A stretch of 64,000 bases of DNA from Clostridium sp. KNHs214 (GCF_000744935.1 NZ_JQMW01000011.1:1-64000); one strand, 5' to 3'. Shown: positions 9,200-17,899, numbered from the stretch's first letter. A program made the numbers and translations. Notes: generated by a model from the letters alone, not told the origin.

Positions 9200-10459
9200 A
9201 TGAATAACAAAGAAATGATTGAAATAGCTTCTATTAGACTAGCACTAATAGCTCCAGCTATAAATAATACTTATACTGAAAGCTCGAAAATTGCTTACTA
9301 TAGACGTGTTGCTGCTACTCCTGTAAAATTACCTAACGGTAAGTCAGTTTTATATAGTCCTGGAACACTATCTAATTGGGAATCAGATTATAATAGGTTT
9401 GGTTTTGATGCCCTTCTACCGAAGACGCGTAGCGACATAGGGAAAACCAGAAAGTTAAATGATGTAGCTATAGAACAGATATATATGCTAAAAAATGCAT
9501 TTCCTAAAATTAATGCTACTCTTATATATCATAAACTTATCGAAGATGGCTTTATCAATGAAAAAAATATATCATTATCTACAGTTCAAAGATTTATAAA
9601 AAATAATGATCTTAAATCTGCTAGATGCATAAATATGAAAGATAGAAAAGCCTTTGAAGAAGAGTTTGCAACTGGCATGTACCAAGGTGATACATGCTAT
9701 GGCCCGTATATTACTGAAAATGGCATACGTAAAAGAACATATCTAATTATGCTAATTGATGATAAATCAAGACTTATCGTTGGCGGAAGATTCTTTTACA
9801 ATGATAACTCTTATAATTTTCAAAAGGTACTTAAAGAAGCTATCGCTAGATATGGCATACCTAATAAACTTTACTTGGACAACGGTTCTCCTTATAAAAA
9901 TGAGCAATTAAGTCTTATCTGTGGATCTCTTGGAATAGTAGAATTGCACACTATGGTAAGGGATGGAGCATCCAAAGGAAAAGTAGAAAGAAATTTTAGA
10001 ACATTAAAAAGTAGATGGCTAAACACTCTAGATGTAGAATCTATATCCTCCTTAGCGGAGCTAAATGATGAGCTATTCGCATATATAAACAAGCATAATG
10101 TAACAGTACATTCAGCTACATCTCAACGTCCGATCGATAGATATAAAAGCGATTTAGCTCATGTTAAGGTAGCTACTGATAGTGAGTGGCTGGATAATTG
10201 CTTTATGAATCGCATACAACGAAGAGTTAATAATGACTCAACCATAAGCATTGATAAAATATCTTATGATGTACCTATGCAATTTATAGGACAGAAAGTT
10301 GAAGTAAGATATTTACCTGATGATATGGATAATGCATATGTATATTATGAAAATGCTAAATACAGCATTAGAAAAACAAATAAGATTGAAAATGGTAAAA
10401 CCAAACGCAGGAATGCATTTACTATAGACTATTCAAAGGATGGTGTTAAAAATGTTTAA
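9200..10459 (+). CDS. DDE transposase, TniA/Mu-like
   Basis: A 419-residue integrase-core protein. An N-terminal helix-turn-helix region (TLSNWESDYNRFGFDALLP) is followed by the catalytic acidic residues in QGDTCYGPY (near residue 167), YLDNGSPY (near 225) and GKVERNF (near 258), then a C-terminal beta-barrel-like domain as in MuA and TniA. It would cut the transposon ends and join them to target DNA. GAGGTGATG precedes the ATG. It overlaps the ATPase gene by 8 bp, indicating translational coupling and joint action. Confidence 0.9.
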   Translation: MNNKEMIEIASIRLALIAPAINNTYTESSKIAYYRRVAATPVKLPNGKSVLYSPGTLSNWESDYNRFGFDALLPKTRSDIGKTRKLNDVAIEQIYMLKNAFPKINATLIYHKLIEDGFINEKNISLSTVQRFIKNNDLKSARCINMKDRKAFEEEFATGMYQGDTCYGPYITENGIRKRTYLIMLIDDKSRLIVGGRFFYNDNSYNFQKVLKEAIARYGIPNKLYLDNGSPYKNEQLSLICGSLGIVELHTMVRDGASKGKVERNFRTLKSRWLNTLDVESISSLAELNDELFAYINKHNVTVHSATSQRPIDRYKSDLAHVKVATDSEWLDNCFMNRIQRRVNNDSTISIDKISYDVPMQFIGQKVEVRYLPDDMDNAYVYYENAKYSIRKTNKIENGKTKRRNAFTIDYSKDGVKNV

Positions 10460-11255
10460 ACAATTTTATGGTATGACAATGAATCCATTTGAAAAAGGCA
10501 TAAAAGAAAAAGATGCCTATATGTCAAATGATCTAAAAGAGATGATATCAAGACTTGAGTATCTTAATGAAGCTAGGGGAATCGGCTTATTTACAGCTTC
10601 ACCAGGTAGTGGAAAAACCTTTGCCTTAAGGTGCTTTGCTAAAAAAGTAAACCCTAATTTAACAAAGGTTATATATCTTTGCTTTACCACTGTAACTACT
10701 ACTGAGTTCTATAGGCAATTTTGCATCTCCTTAGGAATTGAACCTTCTTCTCGTAAATCTGACATGTTTAAGAGCATAAAAGACTATATGGAAAGTATGA
10801 GTACAGATAAACGTGTGCATTATATATTAGTTTGGGATGAAGCACAATATCTAAATAATGATATTTTAAAGGATTTAAAGCTACTTATGAACTTCTCTAT
10901 GGACTCAAAAGATTGCTTTTCCTTAGTTTTGATAGGACAACCTGTGTTAAATAATATCTTAGAAAAGCAGATACACGAGGCATTAAAACAAAGAATAATA
11001 ATAAATTATAATTTTGAAGGATTTTCTGAAATTGAAGCTTTAGAATATATTAATTCTAGATTATCATTAGCAGGGGCTTCGCCAGAAATATTTGATAATA
11101 ATGCTGTTTTGGCTGCATATAGAAGCTGTGCTGGCTCTATAAGACGCTTAAATATGATATTAACTAAGGCTTTAATAATAGGTGCGCAGCACGAAAAAAA
11201 CGTAATCGATACTGATATAATAATGGCTGCCGCCAATGAAATATCACTGCATTAA
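10452..11255 (+). CDS. AAA ATPase, TniB/ExeA-like transposition helper
   Basis: A 267-residue AAA protein beginning MFKQFYGMTMNPFEKG, the typical start of ExeA/TniB-type ATPases. Walker A is ASPGSGKTFAL (near residue 45) and Walker B YILVWDEAQYL (near 125); a sensor-like GQPVLN follows. TniB and MuB proteins bind target DNA and activate the partner transposase. The ATG at 10452 is preferred over one 12 bp upstream because the protein family starts there and GGTG lies just before it. It overlaps the transposase gene by 8 bp. Confidence 0.88.
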   Translation: MFKQFYGMTMNPFEKGIKEKDAYMSNDLKEMISRLEYLNEARGIGLFTASPGSGKTFALRCFAKKVNPNLTKVIYLCFTTVTTTEFYRQFCISLGIEPSSRKSDMFKSIKDYMESMSTDKRVHYILVWDEAQYLNNDILKDLKLLMNFSMDSKDCFSLVLIGQPVLNNILEKQIHEALKQRIIINYNFEGFSEIEALEYINSRLSLAGASPEIFDNNAVLAAYRSCAGSIRRLNMILTKALIIGAQHEKNVIDTDIIMAAANEISLH

Positions 11256-11261
11256 AATCAC

Positions 11262-11287
11262 AAGGAGCGCTAGCTCCTTTTTCTTTT
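11262..11287 (+). terminator. Terminator after the transposon ATPase
   Basis: AAGGAGC and GCTCCTT form a 7-bp stem with loop GCTA, followed by TTTCTTTT, seven bases after the stop codon. Confidence 0.8.
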
Positions 11288-11326
11288 AGGTGCAAAATGA
11301 TTTTTCATTAAAAATAAAGTGATTTT

Positions 11327-11401
11327 GTAGAAATAATTTGACGTAAATTGTACTATAATTATAGAAATAAACTGACGTTTAAATTAGGAGAAATTTGACG
11401 T
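11327..11401 (+). repeat. Repeated transposase-binding motifs at the right end
   Basis: The motif AGAAATAATTTGACGT and two variants (AGAAATAAACTGACGT; GGAGAAATTTGACGT) occur at about 11329, 11363 and 11387, all in the same orientation, the last at the transposon tip. Multiple end repeats are usual for TniA, Tn7 and Mu-like transposases. A related GTCAAA motif occurs at the left tip and near 8312. Confidence 0.65.
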
Positions 11402-12351
11402 TTAACAATAAAGATATATTACCAATTCCGTTACCAACTAAAGTAATTAAAATATCATCAACTTTATTATATTTTCTTATGAAGTTATTAAATTGATCTT
11501 CATTTATAAATCTATTTGCTATTGTTAAATCAGGATACAATGTATTTTTTATCATGTAATTATCAATAACAGGAATTCCTTCTTCACAATAATAACTCGG
11601 ATTCTTACCTCTATTATCAACAATATAATGTACAACTTCCCCCAACTTACGCTGTTCCCAAGGGTCAGTAAATCCCGGAAAACGAAGTTCCGGAAAATCT
11701 TCGCCATTTTTGGGAAACATTTTTTGTAACAAACTTTTCTTCTTATCTTGTAAGTGATTTAACTTACGCTGATGAAGGGTGATAAGATTGTCGATATTGG
11801 AAAAATACTCTGCTAGCTTCTCTTGTTCTGCTTCTTTTGGAAACATAAAATGTAACTCATTTAACTTAACCATAGTAAGTGCTTTTTGATTAGACCCTAT
11901 AGCAGAATCCATTATTTTTTTCTGTCCATAAGTCGAACTAAGAACAAAATCAAGATACTTAGAATTACATTTTATGTTCTTAAACCAGATTAAATTTCCA
12001 TCTTTAAAATAGAATGGCACATTGTCTACAACCCATGTATTTCCGATGGTTCCTACTGCTGTGATCAGTAAATCACCTAGCTTAGGACTTCCATATAATT
12101 TTGATATTTTCTCATACTTTTCTTCAGTTATATAAAGCACCTCTGAAACCTGCTTGTGTTGTCTTAATTCTGATATTTCTTTTCCTCTATAAAAAGGAAT
12201 TCCACTTTCAACATAGTTCTCAGCATGAACTCTTTTACTTGAGGTCAAGTCAGCTATCTCAGATAACTTACGCTGTTCCCAAGGGTCAGTGAATCCTGGA
12301 AACCTTATTTTAGGTACATTAACTTTATTTTTATCCATTTTATCTCCTATC

Positions 12352-12380
12352 TGAACTGTCAATTCATAGTCGACAGTTCA
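12352..12380 (-). other. Hairpin between hsdR and hsdS
   Basis: TGAACTGTC (12352-12360) pairs with GACAGTTCA (12372-12380), a perfect 9-bp stem with an 11-nt loop, ending just before the hsdS ribosome-binding site. There is no T-run, so it is not an intrinsic terminator. It may be an mRNA-stability or translation-control structure. Confidence 0.6.
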
Positions 12381-12414
12381 ATAATTAATTTTTAAAAGTA
12401 TCATTAAATATAAT

Positions 12415-15400
12415 TTAACTTTCAGCTCTATCATCAGCTAATTCATAAATGGCCTCACGCAAACCATTGCGGTACTTGATTTTAGACAAAGCTTGTACAT
12501 CTTCGCTATGTGCTAGCGTCTTATAATCCAGGCTTGCTTTGGCAATTATATCTCGAATTTGACCAGTATCATCTAAATCTTGTAAGCCATAACGATGGCG
12601 ACTAAATAATTCACGCATCTGAGCACTTGTGATAATATCTGTAATTCCCCATTTTACTCGAAAATCTAAGAATAGTCTATCAAGACTTACATTGTTAGCC
12701 GCTTGAATAATTTGCTCACTATCACTAAGTTTCACTGGATATTTAAGATTAGCACCCTCCGGCGGATAATGCCCTTTGATAATAGCCATTGCTGCATTCA
12801 TAATCTTCATAGCGTAATTTCTATCTTCTAAACCGTTGGCAAATTGATGAATTTTCTCTTTTGTAGTTTGTGCTTCTTGGCTCTTACCCTCATGTACTTG
12901 ATTTAATAATTGTTCTACCAATTCAGTTAAATAATCATAATCTATTTTTACATCTTTCACATGAGTCATTTTTAACTCAATTTGATAAAAAGGAATTTTC
13001 TTTTCTTTTGATATATGTTGTTTAAGCTCATTGGTTAAAACTGTAGTAAGCATAGTTTCCTCTTCACTTGTCATGCCTAATTTTTCAACTAACTCATCAG
13101 GATTTTCGTAATTGAAACCTACTGCATTTCCATCAACTTCTTCAGGTGCATATTGTTTTAATTTAGCCATACCAAAATTATAATCACGCAATAAATCAAG
13201 CATATATTCTTTTTGCTTCTCAGAAGGTGGTAATTCTTGAAACTCATTAGTTAAACTGTCTAATTTTTTAACAACCTCTTTAACTTCTTCAAATACCTCT
13301 TCAAAAGGTTTAGCAATAATACCATCCTTTTGGTTAGATGTACGCTTCTCATCTTCTGATAAAATTGCGGAAGCCTTATTAGCATAAATTGCGAGAGCTT
13401 CATTCATCAACTTCTCATTTTGAGCAGGCCAACGATAATTTACAATACGCCCCCAAGGTTTTTCTTGCATATCAGCAATACGATTTGTTCTTGAATAGGC
13501 TTGAATAAGTGCAGCCCCTTTAAGTGTTCTATCTACATAAAGGGTATTAAGTTCTGGTGCATCAAATCCAGTCAAAAGTTGATCTACCACAATCACAATA
13601 TCTAAAAAGTTCTTATCTGTAGCAGTTTTATTCAAACGACTAGTAACATCTTGTGTGTATCCTGCTACATCATCCATGCCAAAGCTTGTACCAAATTCTT
13701 TATTATATGCATCAATAGCATCATGTAAGCCTTGATTAGTGGCAAGCATACTATCATTATTAGATGAGTTTTGACTAAATGTAACTGCTACTTTTAATGT
13801 TTGTCCACCGTTTTTCTTGTTCTCATCATTTACTCGTTGAAATTCATTAAAATACATCATTGCCATTGGAGTGCTAGCTTTCCCACCACCAACATGAGTG
13901 GTAAAGAGTGCATTATACTTACCTTCATTTGAACGATTTCGCCAATTCTTGAAAATATCTTGAACTACTAACTTGATATGTTCAGGATTTTCATCATAAA
14001 AACTTGGTTCAACTGCATCATCCATATCTTCTTGACTTAGATTATTAATCTTTTCTATAATTTTTTCTTCAGTCCACTTCGGATAATGTTCTCTGTAAAA
14101 GTTTGGTAGATAATTTAATTTCATTTGTTTTTCATCAATTGTTGTTTCAAAATCAACTTTAAAGCCCAAAACATTTCTATCTGCTATTGCTTCACGAATG
14201 GTATAAGCGTGTAACAATGGTCCAAAAATATCTTCAGTGCGTAAGCCATTAGTTGTTTCGTCAAACATCGGTGTTCCCGTATAACCAACCCAAGCAGATT
14301 TCTTAAAAGCCTTTTGTATCTTTTCAAAACTTTCACCACCAGTTGAACGGTGTGCCTCATCAACGATAAATACAATATTTTTGTCGGGTGATTTAAAAGA
14401 TTTACGTTTCACTAAAGTATCAAGCTTTTGAACAGAAGTAACAATAATATTATTATCTTTGCTCTTTAGTTTACGACTTAAATCATTAGTATTATAAGTA
14501 TTTTGAACACTTCCAATCATATCTTCACTAGCATCTGGATCATAGGCCCTATAACTTTCATTTGTTTGTTTTGTTAAAGCAATTCTATCTACTACGAATA
14601 CAACTTTATCAACTTTTGGCATACGACTTGCAAGCCAAGCTGTTTTGAAACTAGTGATAGTTTTACCAGAACCAGTAGTATGCCAAATATACCCTACTTT
14701 ATTTGTGCCGAGCTCAAAATCAACTTGTTTTAGATTTTCAATTACAGCCTGGGTAGCATATACTTGATATGGACGCATTACCTTTAGCGTTTGTTTGTTT
14801 TTTGTGCCATCCAAAATCATATAATTAGTAGCCATTTGATGTGCCATTGGAATACTTAACATTGAATCAGCAAACTCTTTCCAATTACGTACAATCGTAT
14901 TATCACTTTTACGTTGCCAGTTAAAAGCAAAGTCCTTATTAAACTTATCTGATGTGGTATTAGCCATATACTTCACGTTATTTGGTGTAATTGCCACCAA
15001 TATTTGTAGAGTAGAAAAAATATCCCGATATTGGTTTTCCTGAGAATATTGATGCATTTGATTTAGTGCTTCATTGACATCATGTGTATCACGTTTTTCT
15101 TCAATTTGTATTATAGGTAGACCATTAATAAGAAGTGTAGTATCAAAACGACGATTTTGTTTTCCAGTGATAACTGCAGGACGTTCAATCTGATTAACTA
15201 CTTGATACACTGTATCTCCAGCACCAATTTGTTTTTGATCGAAAACCGTTAAAAACACGTGACGACCGTCATCTAAATCAATTTCGATTTGCGATACACC
15301 ATTAAGTCCATATAAAAATTGTCCAGCTTCATATGGTGTTTGAATATTAGATATAATCTTTTTGACTTGATTAAATTCTACAGTACTTAAAGGATGATCA

Positions 15401-15624
15401 AGTGTATTTTGATTGTGCCTCTCAAGAATCTCTTTGAAGTTATTCCAAAGCTTTTCTGTAGTTTTAATTTTTGGTTCATACTTCCACAGTTTTGTTTTTA
15501 TAAAGTAATCAGCAGTTTTTTCTCTAACAATAAAGTCGCTGATTCCTTCTAGATGTTCAGGTTTAGTTATGGTTCCACTGGTAATATACTGTATTAACTC
15601 AGTTTCAAATTGCTCTTCATTCAT
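12415..15624 (-). CDS. hsdR: Type I restriction enzyme, endonuclease/translocase subunit
   Basis: HsdR translocates and cuts unmodified DNA. The 1069-residue protein has the N-terminal nuclease motif (PIIQIEEKRD, near residue 168), then a superfamily 2 helicase motor with Walker A TTGSGKTIT (near 320), the DEAH box VDEAHRSTGG (near 421) and GYTGTPMF, and a helical C-terminal part that contacts HsdM. The ATG at 15624 forms an ATGA overlap with the stop of the upstream half-HsdS gene, so the two are translationally coupled. An ATG nine bases earlier touches the ribosome-binding site. Intact. Confidence 0.97.
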   Translation of the reverse strand: MNEEQFETELIQYITSGTITKPEHLEGISDFIVREKTADYFIKTKLWKYEPKIKTTEKLWNNFKEILERHNQNTLDHPLSTVEFNQVKKIISNIQTPYEAGQFLYGLNGVSQIEIDLDDGRHVFLTVFDQKQIGAGDTVYQVVNQIERPAVITGKQNRRFDTTLLINGLPIIQIEEKRDTHDVNEALNQMHQYSQENQYRDIFSTLQILVAITPNNVKYMANTTSDKFNKDFAFNWQRKSDNTIVRNWKEFADSMLSIPMAHQMATNYMILDGTKNKQTLKVMRPYQVYATQAVIENLKQVDFELGTNKVGYIWHTTGSGKTITSFKTAWLASRMPKVDKVVFVVDRIALTKQTNESYRAYDPDASEDMIGSVQNTYNTNDLSRKLKSKDNNIIVTSVQKLDTLVKRKSFKSPDKNIVFIVDEAHRSTGGESFEKIQKAFKKSAWVGYTGTPMFDETTNGLRTEDIFGPLLHAYTIREAIADRNVLGFKVDFETTIDEKQMKLNYLPNFYREHYPKWTEEKIIEKINNLSQEDMDDAVEPSFYDENPEHIKLVVQDIFKNWRNRSNEGKYNALFTTHVGGGKASTPMAMMYFNEFQRVNDENKKNGGQTLKVAVTFSQNSSNNDSMLATNQGLHDAIDAYNKEFGTSFGMDDVAGYTQDVTSRLNKTATDKNFLDIVIVVDQLLTGFDAPELNTLYVDRTLKGAALIQAYSRTNRIADMQEKPWGRIVNYRWPAQNEKLMNEALAIYANKASAILSEDEKRTSNQKDGIIAKPFEEVFEEVKEVVKKLDSLTNEFQELPPSEKQKEYMLDLLRDYNFGMAKLKQYAPEEVDGNAVGFNYENPDELVEKLGMTSEEETMLTTVLTNELKQHISKEKKIPFYQIELKMTHVKDVKIDYDYLTELVEQLLNQVHEGKSQEAQTTKEKIHQFANGLEDRNYAMKIMNAAMAIIKGHYPPEGANLKYPVKLSDSEQIIQAANNVSLDRLFLDFRVKWGITDIITSAQMRELFSRHRYGLQDLDDTGQIRDIIAKASLDYKTLAHSEDVQALSKIKYRNGLREAIYELADDRAES

Positions 15625-16196
15625 CTCCCCCATGCCTCCTCTAACTTGGATAATCTAATTTTTGTTTCAAGTTCCGCTGCTCTATTTCTAAGAGTTTGTA
15701 GCCTTAACTGATTAAAATAGACTTGTCCTATAATTTTTTGCTTATCTATGGAAGGTATTTTCGGTATTTCAAGCTCTTTAAGTTGCTTTAGAGTATATTT
15801 TAAAACTTGGGAACCTTGCAATCCCAGCACAAACTGTTTCTTGATTGTTTTGTTTTCATTAATAAGATAAACCAAAAACTTTGAATCAATTTTATGGCTA
15901 GGTAATAACTTAACGTAGTTTTGCGTATAAATATATCCCTCATGCTCTTTTCTTACTATCGTTGCAATTCCCGTGATTAAACTAAATACTACATCACCAT
16001 CACATAAGGTATTTAGTTTATCATTGGTCCTGACTTGTTTATTGTCCACAGTTTTTGAAATAATACCTACCAAATCATCTGTTAAATTTGTTTGACTATA
16101 ATAAGTAAAAAGCGGTGTTTTTTCATCAAACACTTCAGTAATTCTAAACTGAGGCGATCCACTTACTAACTCAACTAATTCGCTTAACTTTTCCAT
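15621..16196 (-). CDS. Half-length HsdS-like specificity protein coupled to hsdR
   Basis: A 191-residue protein with the fold signature of one target-recognition domain plus one spacer: MEKLSELVELVSGSPQF at the start, GDVVFSLITGIATIVRKEHE, LKYTLKQLKELEIPKIPSID and a final helix. Full HsdS proteins have two such halves. Half-HsdS proteins can act as dimers in some systems, but some type I operons also carry a small S-like protein of unknown role upstream of hsdR. It is the first gene of the cluster and overlaps hsdR by 4 bp. With hsdS broken, this protein might be the only specificity factor left; that is an inference. Confidence 0.75.
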   Translation of the reverse strand: MEKLSELVELVSGSPQFRITEVFDEKTPLFTYYSQTNLTDDLVGIISKTVDNKQVRTNDKLNTLCDGDVVFSLITGIATIVRKEHEGYIYTQNYVKLLPSHKIDSKFLVYLINENKTIKKQFVLGLQGSQVLKYTLKQLKELEIPKIPSIDKQKIIGQVYFNQLRLQTLRNRAAELETKIRLSKLEEAWGR

Positions 16197-16240
16197 AAAA
16201 TATTTTACCTTTCTAAAATCACTTTATTTACCATGATGTA

Positions 16241-16269
16241 ATCATATCACACAAGGAAGTTTATTGCAA
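16241..16269 (-). promoter_or_regulatory. Probable promoter of the hsd cluster
   Basis: TTGCAA (16264-16269), 17 bp, TATGAT (16241-16246) on the minus strand, 45 bp before the half-HsdS gene. The -35 is one mismatch from consensus. Confidence 0.55.
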
Positions 16270-16271
16270 CT

Positions 16272-16307
16272 ATTCAAAATGTAATTTTCTAAAATTACAT
16301 TTTGAAT
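16272..16307. promoter_or_regulatory. Perfect 17-bp-arm palindrome upstream of the hsd promoter
   Basis: Arms 16272-16288 and 16291-16307 are exact reverse complements with a 2-base centre. The palindrome ends 2 bp from the -35 of the hsd promoter. It has no T-run and no neighbouring gene end that would need a terminator, so an operator or activator site is the likelier role. Confidence 0.6.
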
Positions 16308-16328
16308 ATTCTTATTAAAAATTAACAA

Positions 16329-16553
16329 CTAAAAATCAAACAAATCAATTGATGAATCAAATATAATATCTTCGTCACAAAAAGCTACAGATATTGCATA
16401 TAGAGCTTTATTAGTATTGGGCACTATCCATGCTTTCTTCCCTTCATTCCATCTGCTGCCTTCTATTTTTTTGATTGCCGAAACATTATCATAGCTATAA
16501 TTAAAGCTTACCATTATATAGTTATCATTAAATTTTTCAATTGTAACAGCCAT
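16329..16553 (-). CDS. Small protein resembling the N-terminal arm of a tyrosine recombinase
   Basis: A 74-residue product with the segment IKKIEGSRWNEGKKAWIVP, which looks like the N-terminal DNA-binding arm that precedes the core of some clostridial phage-type integrases. No catalytic core (R...HxxR...Y) follows; the frame stops after SSIDLFDF and the next 300 bases on that strand hold no continuation that I can see. It may be a truncated integrase left at the edge of the restriction-modification island or an independent small protein. No firm function. Confidence 0.4.
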   Translation of the reverse strand: MAVTIEKFNDNYIMVSFNYSYDNVSAIKKIEGSRWNEGKKAWIVPNTNKALYAISVAFCDEDIIFDSSIDLFDF

Positions 16554-16601
16554 TATTTTTACTCTTCCTTATTAAATTCATAAATTTTTAAATATACAGT
16601 A

Positions 16602-16770
16602 TGATTATCCCACAAAAAGCATTACATTACCTGAATTATGAAATTTCTCTGGAATGACTTGCATAAGAAGCAAAGGAACTGTTTAAATTTATTCTTCTGA
16701 GCTCTTATGCAAGTCATGGAGGAGAAATTTCATAATTCTATCACATTATACCTTTTTGTGGTTTAATCAC
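16602..16770. repeat. Family A hairpin repeat, short form, copy 1
   Basis: Long imperfect inverted repeat running from TGATTATCCCACAAAAAGC to its mirror ending GTGGTTTAATCAC. Paired blocks include ATTATGAAATTTCTC with GAGAAATTTCATAAT and GACTTGCATAAGA with TCTTATGCAAGTC. The centre contains GGAACTGTTTAAATTTATTC. No coding potential. Lies between the integrase-like fragment and the tRNA operon. Confidence 0.85.
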
Positions 16771-16934
16771 AGTATTAATATTATCATATTTTTTTATTTC
16801 CGCTAAATTGTGCACACACCATCTAAAAAATGCACCCCCCTAATAAAAATCCACAGGGGTGTGCATTTCCAATATAAAAGTCTATAATTACAAACACAAA
16901 ACTTAAAATATTGCACTAAGATTTGTTTCAAAAA

Positions 16935-16966
16935 ACAACAAAAGCCCTTGAAATCAAGAGCTTTCC
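16935..16966 (-). terminator. Terminator of the tRNA operon
   Basis: On the minus strand AAAGCTCTTGA pairs with TCAAGGGCTTT around a 2-nt loop and is followed by TTGTTGTTTTTTG, 29 bp after the tRNA-Cys end. Confidence 0.85.
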
Positions 16967-16992
16967 ATTGTATCAATATTAAATTGATTATT

Positions 16993-17066
16993 TGGAGGCG
17001 CCACCCGGATTTGAACCGGGGATGAAGATTTTGCAGACCTTTGCCTTACCACTTGGCCATAGCGCC
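16993..17066 (-). tRNA. tRNA-Cys (GCA)
   Basis: Cloverleaf with acceptor GGCGCTA, anticodon loop CTGCAAA (anticodon GCA), T-arm GGTTCAAATCC and encoded CCA. Last gene of a five-tRNA operon. Confidence 0.97.
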
Positions 17067-17075
17067 ATATTTAAT

Positions 17076-17151
17076 TGGAGCGGAAGACGGGACTCGAACC
17101 CGCGACATCCACCTTGGCAAGGTGGCGCTCTACCAACTGAGCCACTTCCGC
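17076..17151 (-). tRNA. tRNA-Gly (GCC)
   Basis: Acceptor GCGGAAG with CTTCCGC, anticodon loop TTGCCAA (GCC), T-arm GGTTCGAGTCC and encoded CCA. Confidence 0.97.
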
Positions 17152-17158
17152 ATGTTAC

Positions 17159-17234
<76 letters not shown>

Positions 17235-17239
17235 TAATA

Positions 17240-17316
17240 TGGCGACCCAGAAGGGACTCGAACCCTCGACCTCCGGCGTGACAGGCCGGCACTCTAACCA
17301 ACTGAGCCACTGGGCC
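17240..17316 (-). tRNA. tRNA-Asp (GTC)
   Basis: Acceptor GGCCCAG, anticodon loop CTGTCAC (GTC), T-arm GGTTCGAGTCC and encoded CCA. Confidence 0.97.
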
Positions 17317-17324
17317 ATATTATG

Positions 17325-17400
17325 TGGTGGGCACAACAGGGCTCGAACCTGTGACCCTCTGCTTGTAAGGCAGATGCTCTCCCAGCTGAGCTATGCGCCC
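17325..17400 (-). tRNA. tRNA-Val (TAC)
   Basis: Acceptor GGGCGCA with TGTGCCC, anticodon loop CTTACAA (TAC), T-arm GGTTCGAGCCC and encoded CCA. First gene of the operon. Confidence 0.97.
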
Positions 17401-17434
17401 ACATAAGCGAGTGCTTTAATTAACTCGCATATTT

Positions 17435-17463
17435 ATAATACACAATTTCAGAGAGTATGTCAA
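17435..17463 (-). promoter_or_regulatory. Promoter of the tRNA operon
   Basis: TTGACA (17458-17463), 17 bp, TATTAT (17435-17440) on the minus strand, about 35 bp upstream of tRNA-Val. Confidence 0.8.
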
Positions 17464-17547
17464 CTCTAAATTGACTATTTAATACTAATTATTTTAATAA
17501 TACATCGATTTTCTTCCATATATTTCGTTTTTCTTTTTACTACTATA

Positions 17548-17861
17548 TGATTATCCCACAAAAAGCATTACATTACCTGAATTATGAAATTTCTCTGGAA
17601 TGACTTGCATAAGAAGCGAAGGAACTGTTTAAATTTAATTTTAGAAATTCTTCTTTTAGACAGATAAAATTATCGTAACCCTTAAAAGGACGCCAGGCTA
17701 GCGAACCTGAGGCAGGACGCTGAATGTGAGCGTTAGATAATTTTATATGGCTAAAAGATTAGAATTTCTTAAATTAAATTTATTGTTCCGAGCTCTTATG
17801 CAAGTCATGGAGGAGAAATTTCATAATTTCATCACATTATACCTTATTGTGGTTTAATCAC
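17548..17861. repeat. Family A hairpin repeat, long form, copy 2
   Basis: Same outer arms as copy 1, but the centre is replaced by a nested palindrome of about 145 bp: TTTAGAAATTCTTCTTTTAG with its mirror CTAAAAGATTAGAATTTCT, then GATAAAATTATC with GATAATTTTAT, enclosing a GC-richer core with GACGCCAGGCTAGCGAACCT and GGACGCTGAATGTGAGCGTT. Lies between the tRNA promoter and hslO. Confidence 0.85.
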
Positions 17862-17899
17862 TATATAATATATTCAATTTAACTGACAAGAATTCCTAT

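Larger units (their letters stand above)
8256..11407 (+). mobile_element. TniA/TniB-like three-gene transposon inserted in hsdS
   Basis: A 3152-bp element flanked by a 6-bp target duplication ATAAAG (8250-8255 and 11408-11413). The ends are TGTAGTGCGTCAAA and, inverted, TGTTAAACGTCAAA, sharing a TGT terminus and GTCAAA block. It carries a zinc-finger DUF6431-type gene, a DDE transposase and an AAA ATPase, all on the plus strand, and a terminator. The insertion reads against hsdS. The gene pair resembles TniA/TniB and Tn552-type systems, in which the ATPase helps choose targets; assignment to a named family is not possible by eye. Confidence 0.85.
7942..12338 (-). pseudogene. hsdS: HsdS specificity subunit gene split by a transposon
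   Basis: HsdS sets the DNA target of type I systems through two target-recognition domains separated by helical spacers. The 5' part (11408-12338) starts at an ATG with AGGAGAT upstream and contains RFPGFTDPWEQRKLSE, a first spacer (NIDNLITLHQRKL) and the second domain start (FPGFTDPWEQRKLGE). The 3' part (7942-8249) holds the rest of the second domain and the final spacer (SLDHLITLHQRKLEHLQQ). Removing the 3152-bp transposon and one 6-bp duplication restores 413 codons (412 aa), a normal HsdS length. A 5' product ending soon after the second domain begins could still be made, similar in form to a half-HsdS. Confidence 0.93.
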
